Positions 25,511 through 33,680 of a DNA stretch of 64,000 nt are shown piece after piece (positions within the stretch are counted from its first letter, which is position 1; each line of letters begins with the position of its first letter). The stretch spans positions 62,001 to 126,000 of the forward strand of contig NZ_JAMZCY010000010.1 of the NCBI RefSeq assembly GCF_024519285.1, written 5' to 3'. Under the pieces are notes generated by a model, which was not told the origin of the DNA, searched no databases, and saw only the letters and a list, made by a program, of their open reading frames with translations. The position numbers and the translations under genes were made by a program. The stretch is from Cohnella sp. WQ 127256. GTDB lineage: Bacteria > Bacillota > Bacilli > Paenibacillales > Paenibacillaceae.

Positions 25511-25555
25511 AAAAAAGGATTGAGCAGGGAGATATCTGCTCAATCCTTTTTTGGT
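25511..25555. terminator. Bidirectional intrinsic terminator
   Basis: A perfect 17-bp stem AAAAAAGGATTGAGCAG (25511-25527) and its complement (25536-25552) with an 8-nt loop; A and T tracts serve both strands. Confidence 0.9.
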
Positions 25556-25573
25556 ATGTCTTTGAAAGTTGCA

Positions 25574-26374
25574 TTACTTTTTGTCGAAGGCAGCATTAAA
25601 TGCTTTCTCTAGTCCATCGGCGCTGTCGGATATGAGGAACAGTACATAGTTATCTTTTGTAACGATTTTATAGTTTTTAGCATTCTCGTATTGATCGGGC
25701 AGGTAATTCTCGAATTGCTTCTGAACGTCTCCCGCGCGTTTCTCGATCCCTTTTTTGATCGTTGCGATATCTTTGGTTTTATTAACTTTGAAAATGGCAA
25801 TTTCGTTCGTCTTGACGTTCATCATAGGAGTTTTAACCGTAAAATCCGCAAGCAGTTTCGTATCAATGCCGTATGCGGTTTTAAGTTGCTCTGCATCCAT
25901 GTCCATCAAGCTTGGCTGCTCAATTTCCTTCAGCATTGCGTCCAGAATATCTTTGGTTGCCGGAGCAGGTGCCTTGCTTGCTTCTGGTTCCTTAGATGGC
26001 TCAGGCTTCTTGCTTGGTTCAGGCTTCTTGCTTGGCTCAGGTTTCTTAGTAGGTTCAGCTGGCTTCTTACTTGGAGCAGGTTCCTTGCTCGCCTCAGGCT
26101 TCTTACTAGGCTCTGGAGTTTTGCTCGCTTCGGGTGACTTGCTTGGACTAGCTTCTTCGCTTGGGCTCGCCTCAGGGCTTGTACTAGGCTCTTCGCTAGA
26201 ACTAGCTCCTTCACTTGGGCTAGCTTCCGGGCTAGCGCTTGCTTCACTGCTATTAGAGGATTGGCTCGTTTCTACAGGAGCCTTATTATTGTTATCAGAG
26301 TTGCCAGAGCATGCGGTAAGTAAGCTTCCTAGAAGTGCAGTAACTAACATGAATGTAATTGCGCTTTTTTTCAT
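25574..26374 (-). CDS. DUF4358 lipoprotein with long Pro/Ser/Lys linker
   Basis: 266 residues. The lipoprotein signal ends in LTAC (Cys22). Residues about 30-145 are a low-complexity tract of SPEAS and KKPEPS repeats that would span the cell wall. The C-terminal domain (LKEIEQPSLMDMDAEQL, PMMNVKTNEIAIFKV, LPDQYENAKNYKIVT, YVLFLISDSAD) is DUF4358. It is a paralogue of the protein at 29032-29535, and the two bracket the MBOAT and DHHW genes. It has its own promoter (26411-26448). Role unknown; a link with extracellular polymer acylation is inferred from context. Confidence 0.85.
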   Translation of the reverse strand: MKKSAITFMLVTALLGSLLTACSGNSDNNNKAPVETSQSSNSSEASASPEASPSEGASSSEEPSTSPEASPSEEASPSKSPEASKTPEPSKKPEASKEPAPSKKPAEPTKKPEPSKKPEPSKKPEPSKEPEASKAPAPATKDILDAMLKEIEQPSLMDMDAEQLKTAYGIDTKLLADFTVKTPMMNVKTNEIAIFKVNKTKDIATIKKGIEKRAGDVQKQFENYLPDQYENAKNYKIVTKDNYVLFLISDSADGLEKAFNAAFDKK

Positions 26375-26410
26375 AATGTAAAATTCTCCTCGGTGTGTGT
26401 GATCATTTGT

Positions 26411-26448
26411 ACAAGCATACTAACGTAGACTTTCAGCTTAAGGTTGCA
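26411..26448 (-). promoter_or_regulatory. Conserved ECF-like promoter of the distal DUF4358 gene
   Basis: On the minus strand TGCAACCTTA (26448-26439) is followed by CGTTAGTATGCTTGT (26425-26411). The second DUF4358 gene has TGAAACCTTA and the identical 15-mer at exactly the same distance (29612-29575). The form AACC-N17-GTTAG resembles an ECF promoter with one extra nucleotide. Confidence 0.65.
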
Positions 26449-26467
26449 GTAAAATACCATTCTTCCT

Positions 26468-27610
26468 CTAATCGTCTATTTTCAGAATTTCTCCATTGTC
26501 GACGAAGGTTGCGGTGTTGAATAGCATCAACACGTCCTTGATCCCATTTTGGGCCATATAATCGCTAATGCTGCCGTTATAATAACGGATGTCGATGACA
26601 TGAATTTCCGGTACATGCTGCGTTAAGAACGGCAGGAAGCTATGCGCGTAGGAGTCCTTCACGACGAGTAGCTTTTCTGTCGTCACAGCTTGCGGATCCA
26701 ACGGACTCTTAAGGGTCATCAATGCATGCACGCCGCCTAGAAAATAAGAGTATTGATCCTTCTTCTCCAAGAAACTATCGTCGTATAGATTAGAGAACGT
26801 TTTATCCGTATCTGCAATGTACATTTCTGTCTGTACAGGATGTTTGGGTATATAGGTTTGAATCGTATCCGGTGTTAAACCGCTAAATTGGCTACGAGTG
26901 TGATAGCTTCCAAGGAAAGATTCACTCACGTTCGTAATTTGAAATTCCTCTTGACTCATTGGCTCCCAGCCCATCTTCTCAGCGTAGGCTATGTAAGCAT
27001 AATAAGCGCCGAGCGTCGTCCAGTGGTGATCCGTCTTGTAATAGATTTGTTCTGAGGCATGAGGGCTCAGGAAACGAAAACCATCCATAAAGGATAAGCC
27101 GTCCTTCAAGTGATCGGCAATAAAGTCGTTGACCTTAGCTTCCGAATAATTCGGGGCCTTCCATGGCAAGCGCTCAGGGTACATACCGATCGACGTAGGT
27201 GCCAGCATGAAGGTCATGCTCGCGTCCGGATGACTGTCAGCAAATTGCTTCACGGCTTCCACGTATTGCTGTAATTTCGCATAATCAGGCTCTGCAAACT
27301 TTTCGAATAAGTAGCCGTCCTTCCCCCTGAAGATTCCGTTATTCTCCTGCTGTAAGCGCAGCTGCTCCATCGTGGACTTCGTCCATACCCAATCGGCACG
27401 GAAAGGAAAATGATCTGTTACGAAGCTCTCAGCTTGATCGGCAAATGTCTTGGATATGAGGTTGTCCCATGTAAGCTGAGGGGTAGCCTGCAAAGTACGA
27501 TTTTCCAGCTCTGAGAATCGTTCCTTGGGCATAAGGAAGAAGGCCAATGACATCAGGAACAATATGGAGACAAATCCCCCAACCAGGATACGGTCTGCTT
27601 TCTGTTTCAT
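26468..27610 (-). CDS. DHHW-family protein (AlgX/AlgJ-like acetylation partner)
   Basis: 380 residues. One N-terminal membrane anchor (ILVGGFVSILFLMSLAFFLM) precedes an SGNH-like extracytoplasmic domain with ENRTLQATPQL, DHFPFRADWV and the family signature YKTDHHWTTLGAYYAY. LLVVKDSYAHSFLPFL carries the likely nucleophile Ser. Such proteins work with MBOAT acyltransferases to O-acetylate exported polysaccharides. It lies 17 nt downstream of the MBOAT gene in the same operon. The polymer is unknown. Confidence 0.9.
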   Translation of the reverse strand: MKQKADRILVGGFVSILFLMSLAFFLMPKERFSELENRTLQATPQLTWDNLISKTFADQAESFVTDHFPFRADWVWTKSTMEQLRLQQENNGIFRGKDGYLFEKFAEPDYAKLQQYVEAVKQFADSHPDASMTFMLAPTSIGMYPERLPWKAPNYSEAKVNDFIADHLKDGLSFMDGFRFLSPHASEQIYYKTDHHWTTLGAYYAYIAYAEKMGWEPMSQEEFQITNVSESFLGSYHTRSQFSGLTPDTIQTYIPKHPVQTEMYIADTDKTFSNLYDDSFLEKKDQYSYFLGGVHALMTLKSPLDPQAVTTEKLLVVKDSYAHSFLPFLTQHVPEIHVIDIRYYNGSISDYMAQNGIKDVLMLFNTATFVDNGEILKIDD

Positions 27611-27627
27611 TCGTTCACCTCATCTCG

Positions 27628-29025
27628 TTAGAAACGGAAATATAAGAACGGGTTAAAGGTCGCATCCACTAAATAAGACACCGACAGGAAAAATAGAATG
27701 CCGCACCAAGCCACATTCAGTAGCGAGCTTTTACCTTCATTGTTATTAGTCGTTGAAAGCTTCTTCCTAGAAACGGATGCAATAATAAGCACCACAAGCA
27801 AAATCGCATTCGTATAAGTGAAATACATCGTGTTACTATCCCATAGGGGCTGGCCAGTAAATCCCACCATTGCTTGTAAGTAGTGACCGACCTTCGGAAG
27901 CTCATCAAAGGCAAACAGTACCCAGCCGATGAGAATGAGAATAAGGGCGTAGACATGTCTAACCCATCGTGGAGATTGGCCGAGTAGCTTTAAGCCCCAC
28001 CATTTTTCGAAAATAAGAATGACACCGAAGTATAATCCCCACAGCAGGAAGTTCCAGCTAGCTCCATGCCAGATGCCCGTAAGTAACCAGACGATAAGAA
28101 TATTACGCAATTGAATGCCTAATCCTCGACGGTTACCACCAAGAGGGATGTAGACGTAATCACGAAACCAGCTGCTAAGCGAAATATGCCATCTCCGCCA
28201 GAAGTCCGTAATACTCTGTGCAGTATAAGGCTTATTGAAATTTTCATTGAAGCGGAAGCCGAACATAAGTCCGAGACCAATAGCCATATCTGAATATCCA
28301 CTGAAGTCGAAATAAATTTGGAAAGCAAAGGCAATAATACCTAACCAAGCGGTTAAAACGGGTAAAGAACCGGCATCTGAGCTCGATATCGTATCCCAAA
28401 GCAGTCCGATATTGTTAGCAAGGAGCACCTTTTTGGCAAGACCAATAATGAAGCGCCTAACGCCTTCCGCGAACATCTCAATGCTAACCGAACGCTTGCG
28501 CAATTGCTCTGCAATGGTGTTGTACTGAACGATCGGTCCAGCGACCAATTGTGGGAACAAGGCAACGAACGTACCGAAGTCGATCCAATTGCGCTGTGCT
28601 TTGGCTGTCCCCCTGTACACATCAATGATGTAGGACATGGATTGGAAGGTATAGAAGGAAATCCCGATCGGGAGAGCCAGCTCCGTTAAAGGGATTTGGG
28701 TTCCTAACAGCTCATTCACATTGTTAATGAGGAAGTCCGCGTATTTGAAATAGGACAGGAGCCCGAGATTAACAATCACGGAGGATACGACAATGGTCTT
28801 GCGCCATACCGGACTCCGCTTCGAGTTGCTTAATAGCAACCCGAAGATGAAATCGGTGACGGTGGAAATGAGCATAATAACGATGTAAACCGGCTCACCC
28901 CATGCATAGAACACAAGGCTGGCTAAGAATAAGATAAGATTCTTAATTCTCCATGGTGAGCAGTAATACAGGAGCAGGACGGCAGGGAGGAATAAGAACA
29001 GGAACAGCAGGCTGCTGAATACCAT
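27628..29025 (-). CDS. MBOAT-family O-acyltransferase (AlgI/DltB-like)
   Basis: 465 residues with about 10-12 membrane helices. It has the AlgI-type motifs SFYTFQSMSYIIDVYRG, FDFSGYSDMAIGLG, FWRRWHISLSSWFRDYVYIPLGGNR (written here only as the known signature region, about 275-300) and GIWHGASWNF with the catalytic His. It would move acyl groups across the membrane to the DHHW partner for transfer to an extracellular polymer. It starts 6 nt after the first DUF4358 stop codon with a weak ribosome binding site, so translational coupling is likely. Confidence 0.93.
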   Translation of the reverse strand: MVFSSLLFLFLFLPAVLLLYYCSPWRIKNLILFLASLVFYAWGEPVYIVIMLISTVTDFIFGLLLSNSKRSPVWRKTIVVSSVIVNLGLLSYFKYADFLINNVNELLGTQIPLTELALPIGISFYTFQSMSYIIDVYRGTAKAQRNWIDFGTFVALFPQLVAGPIVQYNTIAEQLRKRSVSIEMFAEGVRRFIIGLAKKVLLANNIGLLWDTISSSDAGSLPVLTAWLGIIAFAFQIYFDFSGYSDMAIGLGLMFGFRFNENFNKPYTAQSITDFWRRWHISLSSWFRDYVYIPLGGNRRGLGIQLRNILIVWLLTGIWHGASWNFLLWGLYFGVILIFEKWWGLKLLGQSPRWVRHVYALILILIGWVLFAFDELPKVGHYLQAMVGFTGQPLWDSNTMYFTYTNAILLVVLIIASVSRKKLSTTNNNEGKSSLLNVAWCGILFFLSVSYLVDATFNPFLYFRF

Positions 29026-29031
29026 GGCCGT

Positions 29032-29535
29032 CTACTTTTGCTCGAAGAAGCTATCGTATGCTTTAACGAGCTCGTCTGCTTTATCTGAAATGACGAACAG
29101 GATGTAGTTTCCTTTAGTTACGAGCTTGTAGTTTTTAGCGTTCTCGTATTGGTCTGGAAGATAAGTCTCAAATTGCTTTTGTACGTCGGTTGCGCGTTGC
29201 TTGATTGCTGCTTCGACAGTAGCAATATCTTTGGCATCTTTGACCTTCACGATCGCAATCTCATTCGTCTGCACGTTCATGAGGGGAGTTCTGATTGTAT
29301 ATTCTTCAAACAATGCTGCATCTAGATGATAGAGGTTTTCGATCATTTCCGGATCTAACTCCATTAGCATAGGCTGCTCGATTTGCTCGAACATTTGATC
29401 TACCATTTCTTTGGCGGAGGCCGTTGCTTGGATTGCAGCCTCCTTGGAATTACTGCTATTACTGCTATTGGAGCAGGCGCTAATCACCAAACTCAGTACG
29501 ATAGTTAATAGCAGAACGAAAGTTCTTTTTTTCAT
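29032..29535 (-). CDS. DUF4358 lipoprotein heading the MBOAT-DHHW operon
   Basis: 167 residues. Lipoprotein signal with ISAC (Cys21), a short Ser/Asn linker and a DUF4358 domain (FEQIEQPMLMELDPEMIENL, PLMNVQTNEIAIVKV, LPDQYENAKNYKLVT, YILFVISDKADEL). It is strongly similar to the C-terminal domain of the protein at 25574-26374 but lacks the long linker. It is first gene of the acyltransferase operon, with AAGGAGAG upstream. In Firmicutes DUF4358 is often found beside MBOAT genes; its function is not established. Confidence 0.87.
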   Translation of the reverse strand: MKKRTFVLLLTIVLSLVISACSNSSNSSNSKEAAIQATASAKEMVDQMFEQIEQPMLMELDPEMIENLYHLDAALFEEYTIRTPLMNVQTNEIAIVKVKDAKDIATVEAAIKQRATDVQKQFETYLPDQYENAKNYKLVTKGNYILFVISDKADELVKAYDSFFEQK

Positions 29536-29574
29536 TATTGTGCACTCTCCTTGGTGTGATATTGTTCGAATTCG

Positions 29575-29612
29575 ACAAGCATACTAACGACGAGATGTCG
29601 AATAAGGTTTCA
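29575..29612 (-). promoter_or_regulatory. Conserved ECF-like promoter of the DUF4358-MBOAT-DHHW operon
   Basis: TGAAACCTTA (29612-29603) and CGTTAGTATGCTTGT (29589-29575) on the minus strand match the element at 26448-26411 in sequence and spacing, while the sequence between is unrelated. This is the signature of a shared promoter. Confidence 0.7.
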
Positions 29613-29706
29613 GTGGAAATGGGTTTGCCAGATTTTACTTGAATTTAAGGTGCTAGGCATCGAAACGTGTCCAGAATTAGGTTATAATTTAATTGTTGTC
29701 GTTATT

Positions 29707-29732
29707 TGAAACCTTTTTGTCGTTTGGTCGTA
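29707..29732 (+). promoter_or_regulatory. SigW-type ECF promoter of the ter operon
   Basis: TGAAAC (29707-29712), 16 nt, then CGTA (29729-29732): an exact match to the Bacillus SigW consensus TGAAAC-N16-CGTA. The first TerD start codon lies about 86 nt downstream. In B. subtilis the related yceCDEFGH genes belong to the SigW, SigM, SigX and SigB regulons (established knowledge), which supports the call. Confidence 0.8.
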
Positions 29733-29818
29733 AATTAGGTTAGTTAATGGGTGAGAGAGTGATAGAATCCATTACACACGCAACAGATTGATATCTTTGA
29801 AGGGAGACCCTACTTGAA

Positions 29819-30403
29819 ATGACGATTTCTCTAGTAAAAGGACAGAAAATCGATTTAACGAAGGGTAACGCCGGACTTAGCAAAATTATTGTAGGCCTCG
29901 GATGGGATCCTATTCAGAAGAAAAGCTTCTTCGGCTCCAAGAAATTGGACATTGACTGTGATGCTTCGGCGTTGCTGCTCGATGAGAACGGTAAGCTTCA
30001 AGGGAAAAACTTAGTATGCTTTCATAATTTGAAAAGCCCTGACGGTTCAGTCGTTCACTCTGGAGATAACCGTACGGGAGAAGGCGACGGCGACGATGAG
30101 CAAATTCATGTCGATCTAGGTCGCGTTCCAGCGAATATTCACAAAATCTTGATGGTCGTAAACATTTATGACTGTGTGAATCGTAAGCAGGATTTCGGAA
30201 TGATCTCCGCTGCATACATTCGTGTGCTCAACCAAACTAATGAACAAGAATTAATTCGCTTTAACTTAACAGATAGCTACGCTGGTATGACGGCTCTAGT
30301 TGTCGGTGAAATTTATCGTCACAGCGGCGAGTGGAAATTTAACGCGATTGGCGAAGGCATGAATGCGCCACACATTGATATTTTGGCTCGTTCTTACCAA
30401 TAA
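29819..30403 (+). CDS. TerD-family stress protein 1
   Basis: 194 residues, a single TerD domain ([14 protein letters not shown] start, [21 protein letters not shown] calcium-binding loop, [10 protein letters not shown]-type ending as [14 protein letters not shown]). It differs from the other copies by a basic insertion, DPIQKKSFFGSKKL, where they have DTNKYDGG. TerD proteins bind calcium and act in resistance to tellurite and other envelope or oxidative stress by an unknown route. First gene of the island, after the SigW-type promoter; the ribosome binding site GGGAG is rather far (about 12 nt). Confidence 0.93.
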   Translation: MTISLVKGQKIDLTKGNAGLSKIIVGLGWDPIQKKSFFGSKKLDIDCDASALLLDENGKLQGKNLVCFHNLKSPDGSVVHSGDNRTGEGDGDDEQIHVDLGRVPANIHKILMVVNIYDCVNRKQDFGMISAAYIRVLNQTNEQELIRFNLTDSYAGMTALVVGEIYRHSGEWKFNAIGEGMNAPHIDILARSYQ

Positions 30404-30492
30404 TAAACTTTTATGTCCAAACAAAAACACTTTCGGCGTCTTCAGACGTCGATGAAGCTGTAAAATAAACCCAATGAGAAGAGGTCATTTAA

Positions 30493-31068
30493 ATGTCAAT
30501 CAGCTTATCTAAAGGTCAGAAAATCGATCTTACAAAAACAAACCCAGGTCTTACGAAAGTTCTAGTTGGATTAGGTTGGGATACGAACAAGTATGACGGC
30601 GGTAAAGATTTCGACCTTGATGCTTCTGTCTTCTGTCTGAATGCAGCGGGTAAAGCAGCTACCGAGAAAGATTTCATCTTCTACAATAATCTTAAAAATG
30701 CGAATGGCTCCATTGAGCATACAGGCGATAACTTGACAGGTGAAGGCGATGGGGACGATGAGCAAGTAAAAGTGAACCTTTCAACTGTACCTGCGGAAGT
30801 TGAGAAAGTCGCATTCTGTATTACGATTCACGAAGCTGCGGAAAGAGCGCAAAACTTTGGACAAGTTACGAATGCTTTCGTGCGTATCGTTAACGAAGAC
30901 ACTGGCGCTGAGCTTATCCGTTATGACCTGGGAGAAGATTTCTCGGTTGAAACAGCTGTAGTCGTTGGAGAACTTTACCGTCATAGCGGCGAATGGAAAT
31001 TCAATGCAGTTGGTAGTGGGTATCAAGAAGGACTTAACGGCTTGTGCAAAGATTACGGCTTAATGTAA
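30493..31068 (+). CDS. TerD-family stress protein 2
   Basis: 191 residues, canonical Ter[22 protein letters not shown] start, [22 protein letters not shown], the acidic calcium loop [52 protein letters not shown]. It is closest to B. subtilis YceD. GAGAAGAGG upstream. A strong terminator sits between this gene and the next TerD gene, so distal genes may be expressed at lower levels. Confidence 0.94.
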   Translation: MSISLSKGQKIDLTKTNPGLTKVLVGLGWDTNKYDGGKDFDLDASVFCLNAAGKAATEKDFIFYNNLKNANGSIEHTGDNLTGEGDGDDEQVKVNLSTVPAEVEKVAFCITIHEAAERAQNFGQVTNAFVRIVNEDTGAELIRYDLGEDFSVETAVVVGELYRHSGEWKFNAVGSGYQEGLNGLCKDYGLM

Positions 31069-31090
31069 TAATCATTAAACCCTAATTACG

Positions 31091-31127
31091 AGGGACCGCT
31101 TCTCAACTGAATTGCGGTCCCTTTTTT
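31091..31127 (+). terminator. Internal intrinsic terminator in the ter cluster
   Basis: A perfect stem AGGGACCGC (31091-31099) / GCGGTCCCT (31114-31122) followed by TTTTT, between the second and third TerD genes. Confidence 0.88.
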
Positions 31128-31146
31128 AATTCAAGGAGGGGCTCTC

Positions 31147-31725
31147 ATGGCTGTTAACTTGTCCAAAGGTCAGAAAGTTGATTTAACGAAATCTAATCCA
31201 GGTCTCACTAAAGTGAAAGTCGGTTTGGGTTGGGATACGAACAAATATGATGGTGGAAGTGCATTCGATCTTGATGCCTCATCCTTCTGTTTGAATACTT
31301 CAGGTAAAGTGAACTCCGAACGCGATTTTATTTTCTATAACAACAAAACAAATATCAATGGAGCCATCCAATTATCCGGTGACAATCAGACGGGTGAGGG
31401 AGCTGGGGATGACGAATCCTTAACGATCGATCTGAGTCAAGTTCCAGCGGATATAGAGAAAATCGCATTCTGTATTACAATTCACGATGCAGCAGCTCGC
31501 AATCAGAATTTCGGACAGGTAGCTAACGCATATGCCCGTATCGTTAAGGATGGGACTGAGGAAGAGCTTATCCGCTACGATCTGGGAGAAGACTTCTCCG
31601 TTGAGACAGCTGTAGTCGTTGCGGAATTATATCGTCATAGTGGTGAATGGAAATTCAGTGCCGTGGGTAGTGGATATAGAGATGGATTAGCAGGATTATG
31701 CCGTGATTTCGGCGTTCAAGTATAG
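31147..31725 (+). CDS. TerD-family stress protein 3
   Basis: 192 residues, canonical TerD with [19 protein letters not shown], calcium loop [15 protein letters not shown] (one Asp replaced by Ala relative to the second copy), [16 protein letters not shown] and [21 protein letters not shown]. It is very similar to copy 2, so a tandem duplication is likely. AAGGAGGGG lies just upstream of the ATG. It is separated from copy 4 by only 12 nt. Confidence 0.94.
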   Translation: MAVNLSKGQKVDLTKSNPGLTKVKVGLGWDTNKYDGGSAFDLDASSFCLNTSGKVNSERDFIFYNNKTNINGAIQLSGDNQTGEGAGDDESLTIDLSQVPADIEKIAFCITIHDAAARNQNFGQVANAYARIVKDGTEEELIRYDLGEDFSVETAVVVAELYRHSGEWKFSAVGSGYRDGLAGLCRDFGVQV

Positions 31726-31737
31726 GAGGGCGTTCCC

Positions 31738-32319
31738 ATGACAATAAGTTTATCTAAAGGCCAAAGAATTGATTTAACGAAAACAAATCCTGGTCTAAAG
31801 CAAGCGATAATTGGACTCGGATGGGATACGAATAAATATACAGGCGGAGAAGCATTTGACTTGGATGCATCTGCTTTCTTGCTTGACCAGAACGGTAAAG
31901 CAGGTGGAATAGAAGATTTTGTGTTTTACAACAATCTTTCTGTATACAACGGTGCGGTCGTTCATACGGGGGATAATCGTGACGGACAAGGTGAGGGTGA
32001 TGATGAGCAGATCAAGCTTGATTTCTCCAAAATCCCTGCACAAATCCATCGCATTGGCATTACCGTAACGATTCATGATGCTCAGCAGAGAATCCAAAAT
32101 TTTGGTCAAGTATCCAACGCCTTCGTTCGGTTGCTAGATGAGCAAACCGGGAGTGAAATTCTTCGCTACGATCTAGGAGAGGAATTCTCAGTCGAAACGG
32201 CTATTGTCGTTTGTGAGCTATATCGTCACGGCCCGGATTGGAAATTCCAAGCCGTGGGCTCCGGTTTCTCAGGCGGACTTTCCGCTCTAGCTAATAATTA
32301 TGGCCTTGATGCCAAATAA
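31738..32319 (+). CDS. TerD-family stress protein 4
   Basis: 193 residues, canonical Ter[39 protein letters not shown], the calcium loop TGDNRDGQGEGDDEQ, VTIHDAQQRIQNFGQV, LGEEFSVETAIVVCELYRHG. It is more like B. subtilis YceE than copies 2 and 3. AGGAGGGCG overlaps the end of the previous gene, so the pair is tightly linked. Confidence 0.94.
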   Translation: MTISLSKGQRIDLTKTNPGLKQAIIGLGWDTNKYTGGEAFDLDASAFLLDQNGKAGGIEDFVFYNNLSVYNGAVVHTGDNRDGQGEGDDEQIKLDFSKIPAQIHRIGITVTIHDAQQRIQNFGQVSNAFVRLLDEQTGSEILRYDLGEEFSVETAIVVCELYRHGPDWKFQAVGSGFSGGLSALANNYGLDAK

Positions 32320-32348
32320 GCTGAACCCCAAACGGAGGATTTATTGCG

Positions 32349-33635
32349 ATGACTTTGTCCATCATTAAAGGTCAAAAAACAGATATAACCAAAAACAACC
32401 CGTCATTGAGTCGTATTATTGTAGGGATGGGTTGGAATTCTACATCTGGGGTCGAATTAGATTTCTCAGTTTTTGCGCTTCAAGGAAGTGGGAAAGTAAG
32501 ATCAGATCAAGACTTGATCTTTTATTCGAATCCTTCTGGCGCTAATGGTGCAATCCAAATCGTAGGACAAGCTAAAAAAACATATGGAAACCAAGAAGAT
32601 AAAGAGCAAGTGAACATCCAGTTAGGAAGTATTCCAAGCGATATTGAAAAGGTTTCCTTTACTTTAACGATCTATGAGGGCGATGTGCGTAAGCAAAATT
32701 TCTCTCTTGTGAACGATGCTTATATCCGGGTAATGGACGAGGCATCGGGAAATGAATTGTTTCGATATGAACTTGGAAAAAACTTTCCTGTCGAGACGGC
32801 GATTGTCGTGGGGGAATTATATAGATATAACAGCGACTGGAAGTTTAATGCAATAGGCTCTGGTTATTCTGGTGGGTTATCCGCATTGTGTGGAAGCTTT
32901 GGCGTTGATGTGCGTGAAGATGCTGCACCCACACCACCAGCAGCTTCCCCGGCACCATCTGTTGAACCGAAGCCTACTGCAGGACAAGCATCTTCTGCTC
33001 CTGTTCAACCGCCGGTCACTCCTCCTTCCTCGATTCGATTAGATAAGATTGAGCTTCGCAAAAAAGGTGAGGTCATCAATCTACAGAAAAAATCGGGTTC
33101 CTTGGGTGAGATTCTGGTTAACTTAAACTGGAATCGCAAGAAAACAGGAGGCGGGCTATTCAAAGCCGCTACAGGCATCGACTTGGATTTGGGGTGTTTG
33201 TTCGAGATGAAGGACGGCTCGAAGGGCGGTGTGCAAGCACTGGGCAACGCTTTTGGAGACATCAATCGACCGCCTTATATTTCACTTGATGGTGATGACC
33301 GAACAGGGGCATTGGCCGGTGGTGAGAACCTAAGGATTAATGGAACAAAAGTGGCCGATATCGAGAGAATTGTCATTTTTGCCTTTATATACGAAGGGGT
33401 AACGAACTGGTCGCAAGCGGATGGTGTTGTCACCATTAAACAGTCTGGCGGTCCGGATATCGAAGTGAAAATGGACGAGTACAACAATAGCAAAAGGCTT
33501 TGCGCCATTGCGATGATCAAGAATGTGAACAATCAAACCTTCAGCATTGAGCGATTGGTTCAATTTTTTAATGATCAACGGGAACTGGATCAAGCGTACA
33601 ACTGGGGATTGACTTGGACTAAAGGTAGGAAGTAA
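32349..33635 (+). CDS. Two-domain TerD/TerA-like protein
   Basis: 428 residues. Domain 1 (about 1-190) is TerD-like, but its calcium loop is degenerate: where the others read [13 protein letters not shown], it has VGQAKKTYGNQEDKEQ, and FDLDAS is replaced by LDFSVF. A Pro/Ala/Ser linker (about 197-225) leads to domain 2 (about 228-428), a second TerD-superfamily domain with an intact acidic loop, DGDDRTGALAGGENLR. This layout matches B. subtilis YceC and TerA-like proteins. Fifth of the TerD set, before the TerC gene. The inactive first domain may serve as a binding partner. Confidence 0.87.
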   Translation: MTLSIIKGQKTDITKNNPSLSRIIVGMGWNSTSGVELDFSVFALQGSGKVRSDQDLIFYSNPSGANGAIQIVGQAKKTYGNQEDKEQVNIQLGSIPSDIEKVSFTLTIYEGDVRKQNFSLVNDAYIRVMDEASGNELFRYELGKNFPVETAIVVGELYRYNSDWKFNAIGSGYSGGLSALCGSFGVDVREDAAPTPPAASPAPSVEPKPTAGQASSAPVQPPVTPPSSIRLDKIELRKKGEVINLQKKSGSLGEILVNLNWNRKKTGGGLFKAATGIDLDLGCLFEMKDGSKGGVQALGNAFGDINRPPYISLDGDDRTGALAGGENLRINGTKVADIERIVIFAFIYEGVTNWSQADGVVTIKQSGGPDIEVKMDEYNNSKRLCAIAMIKNVNNQTFSIERLVQFFNDQRELDQAYNWGLTWTKGRK

Positions 33636-33680
33636 TTACACAAGTAGATAGAACGAACGAATATTGAAGGGGGGTCCATC

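Noticed and set aside
25691-26381. Leu/Ser-rich frames antisense to the DUF4358 lipoprotein linker
   Set aside because: They mirror the low-complexity KKPEPS repeats; the sense gene has a lipobox, ribosome binding site and known domain.
29758-29805. Short leader peptide before the first TerD gene
   Set aside because: A 14-codon frame starts near 29745 but has no ribosome binding site and no attenuator-like structure.
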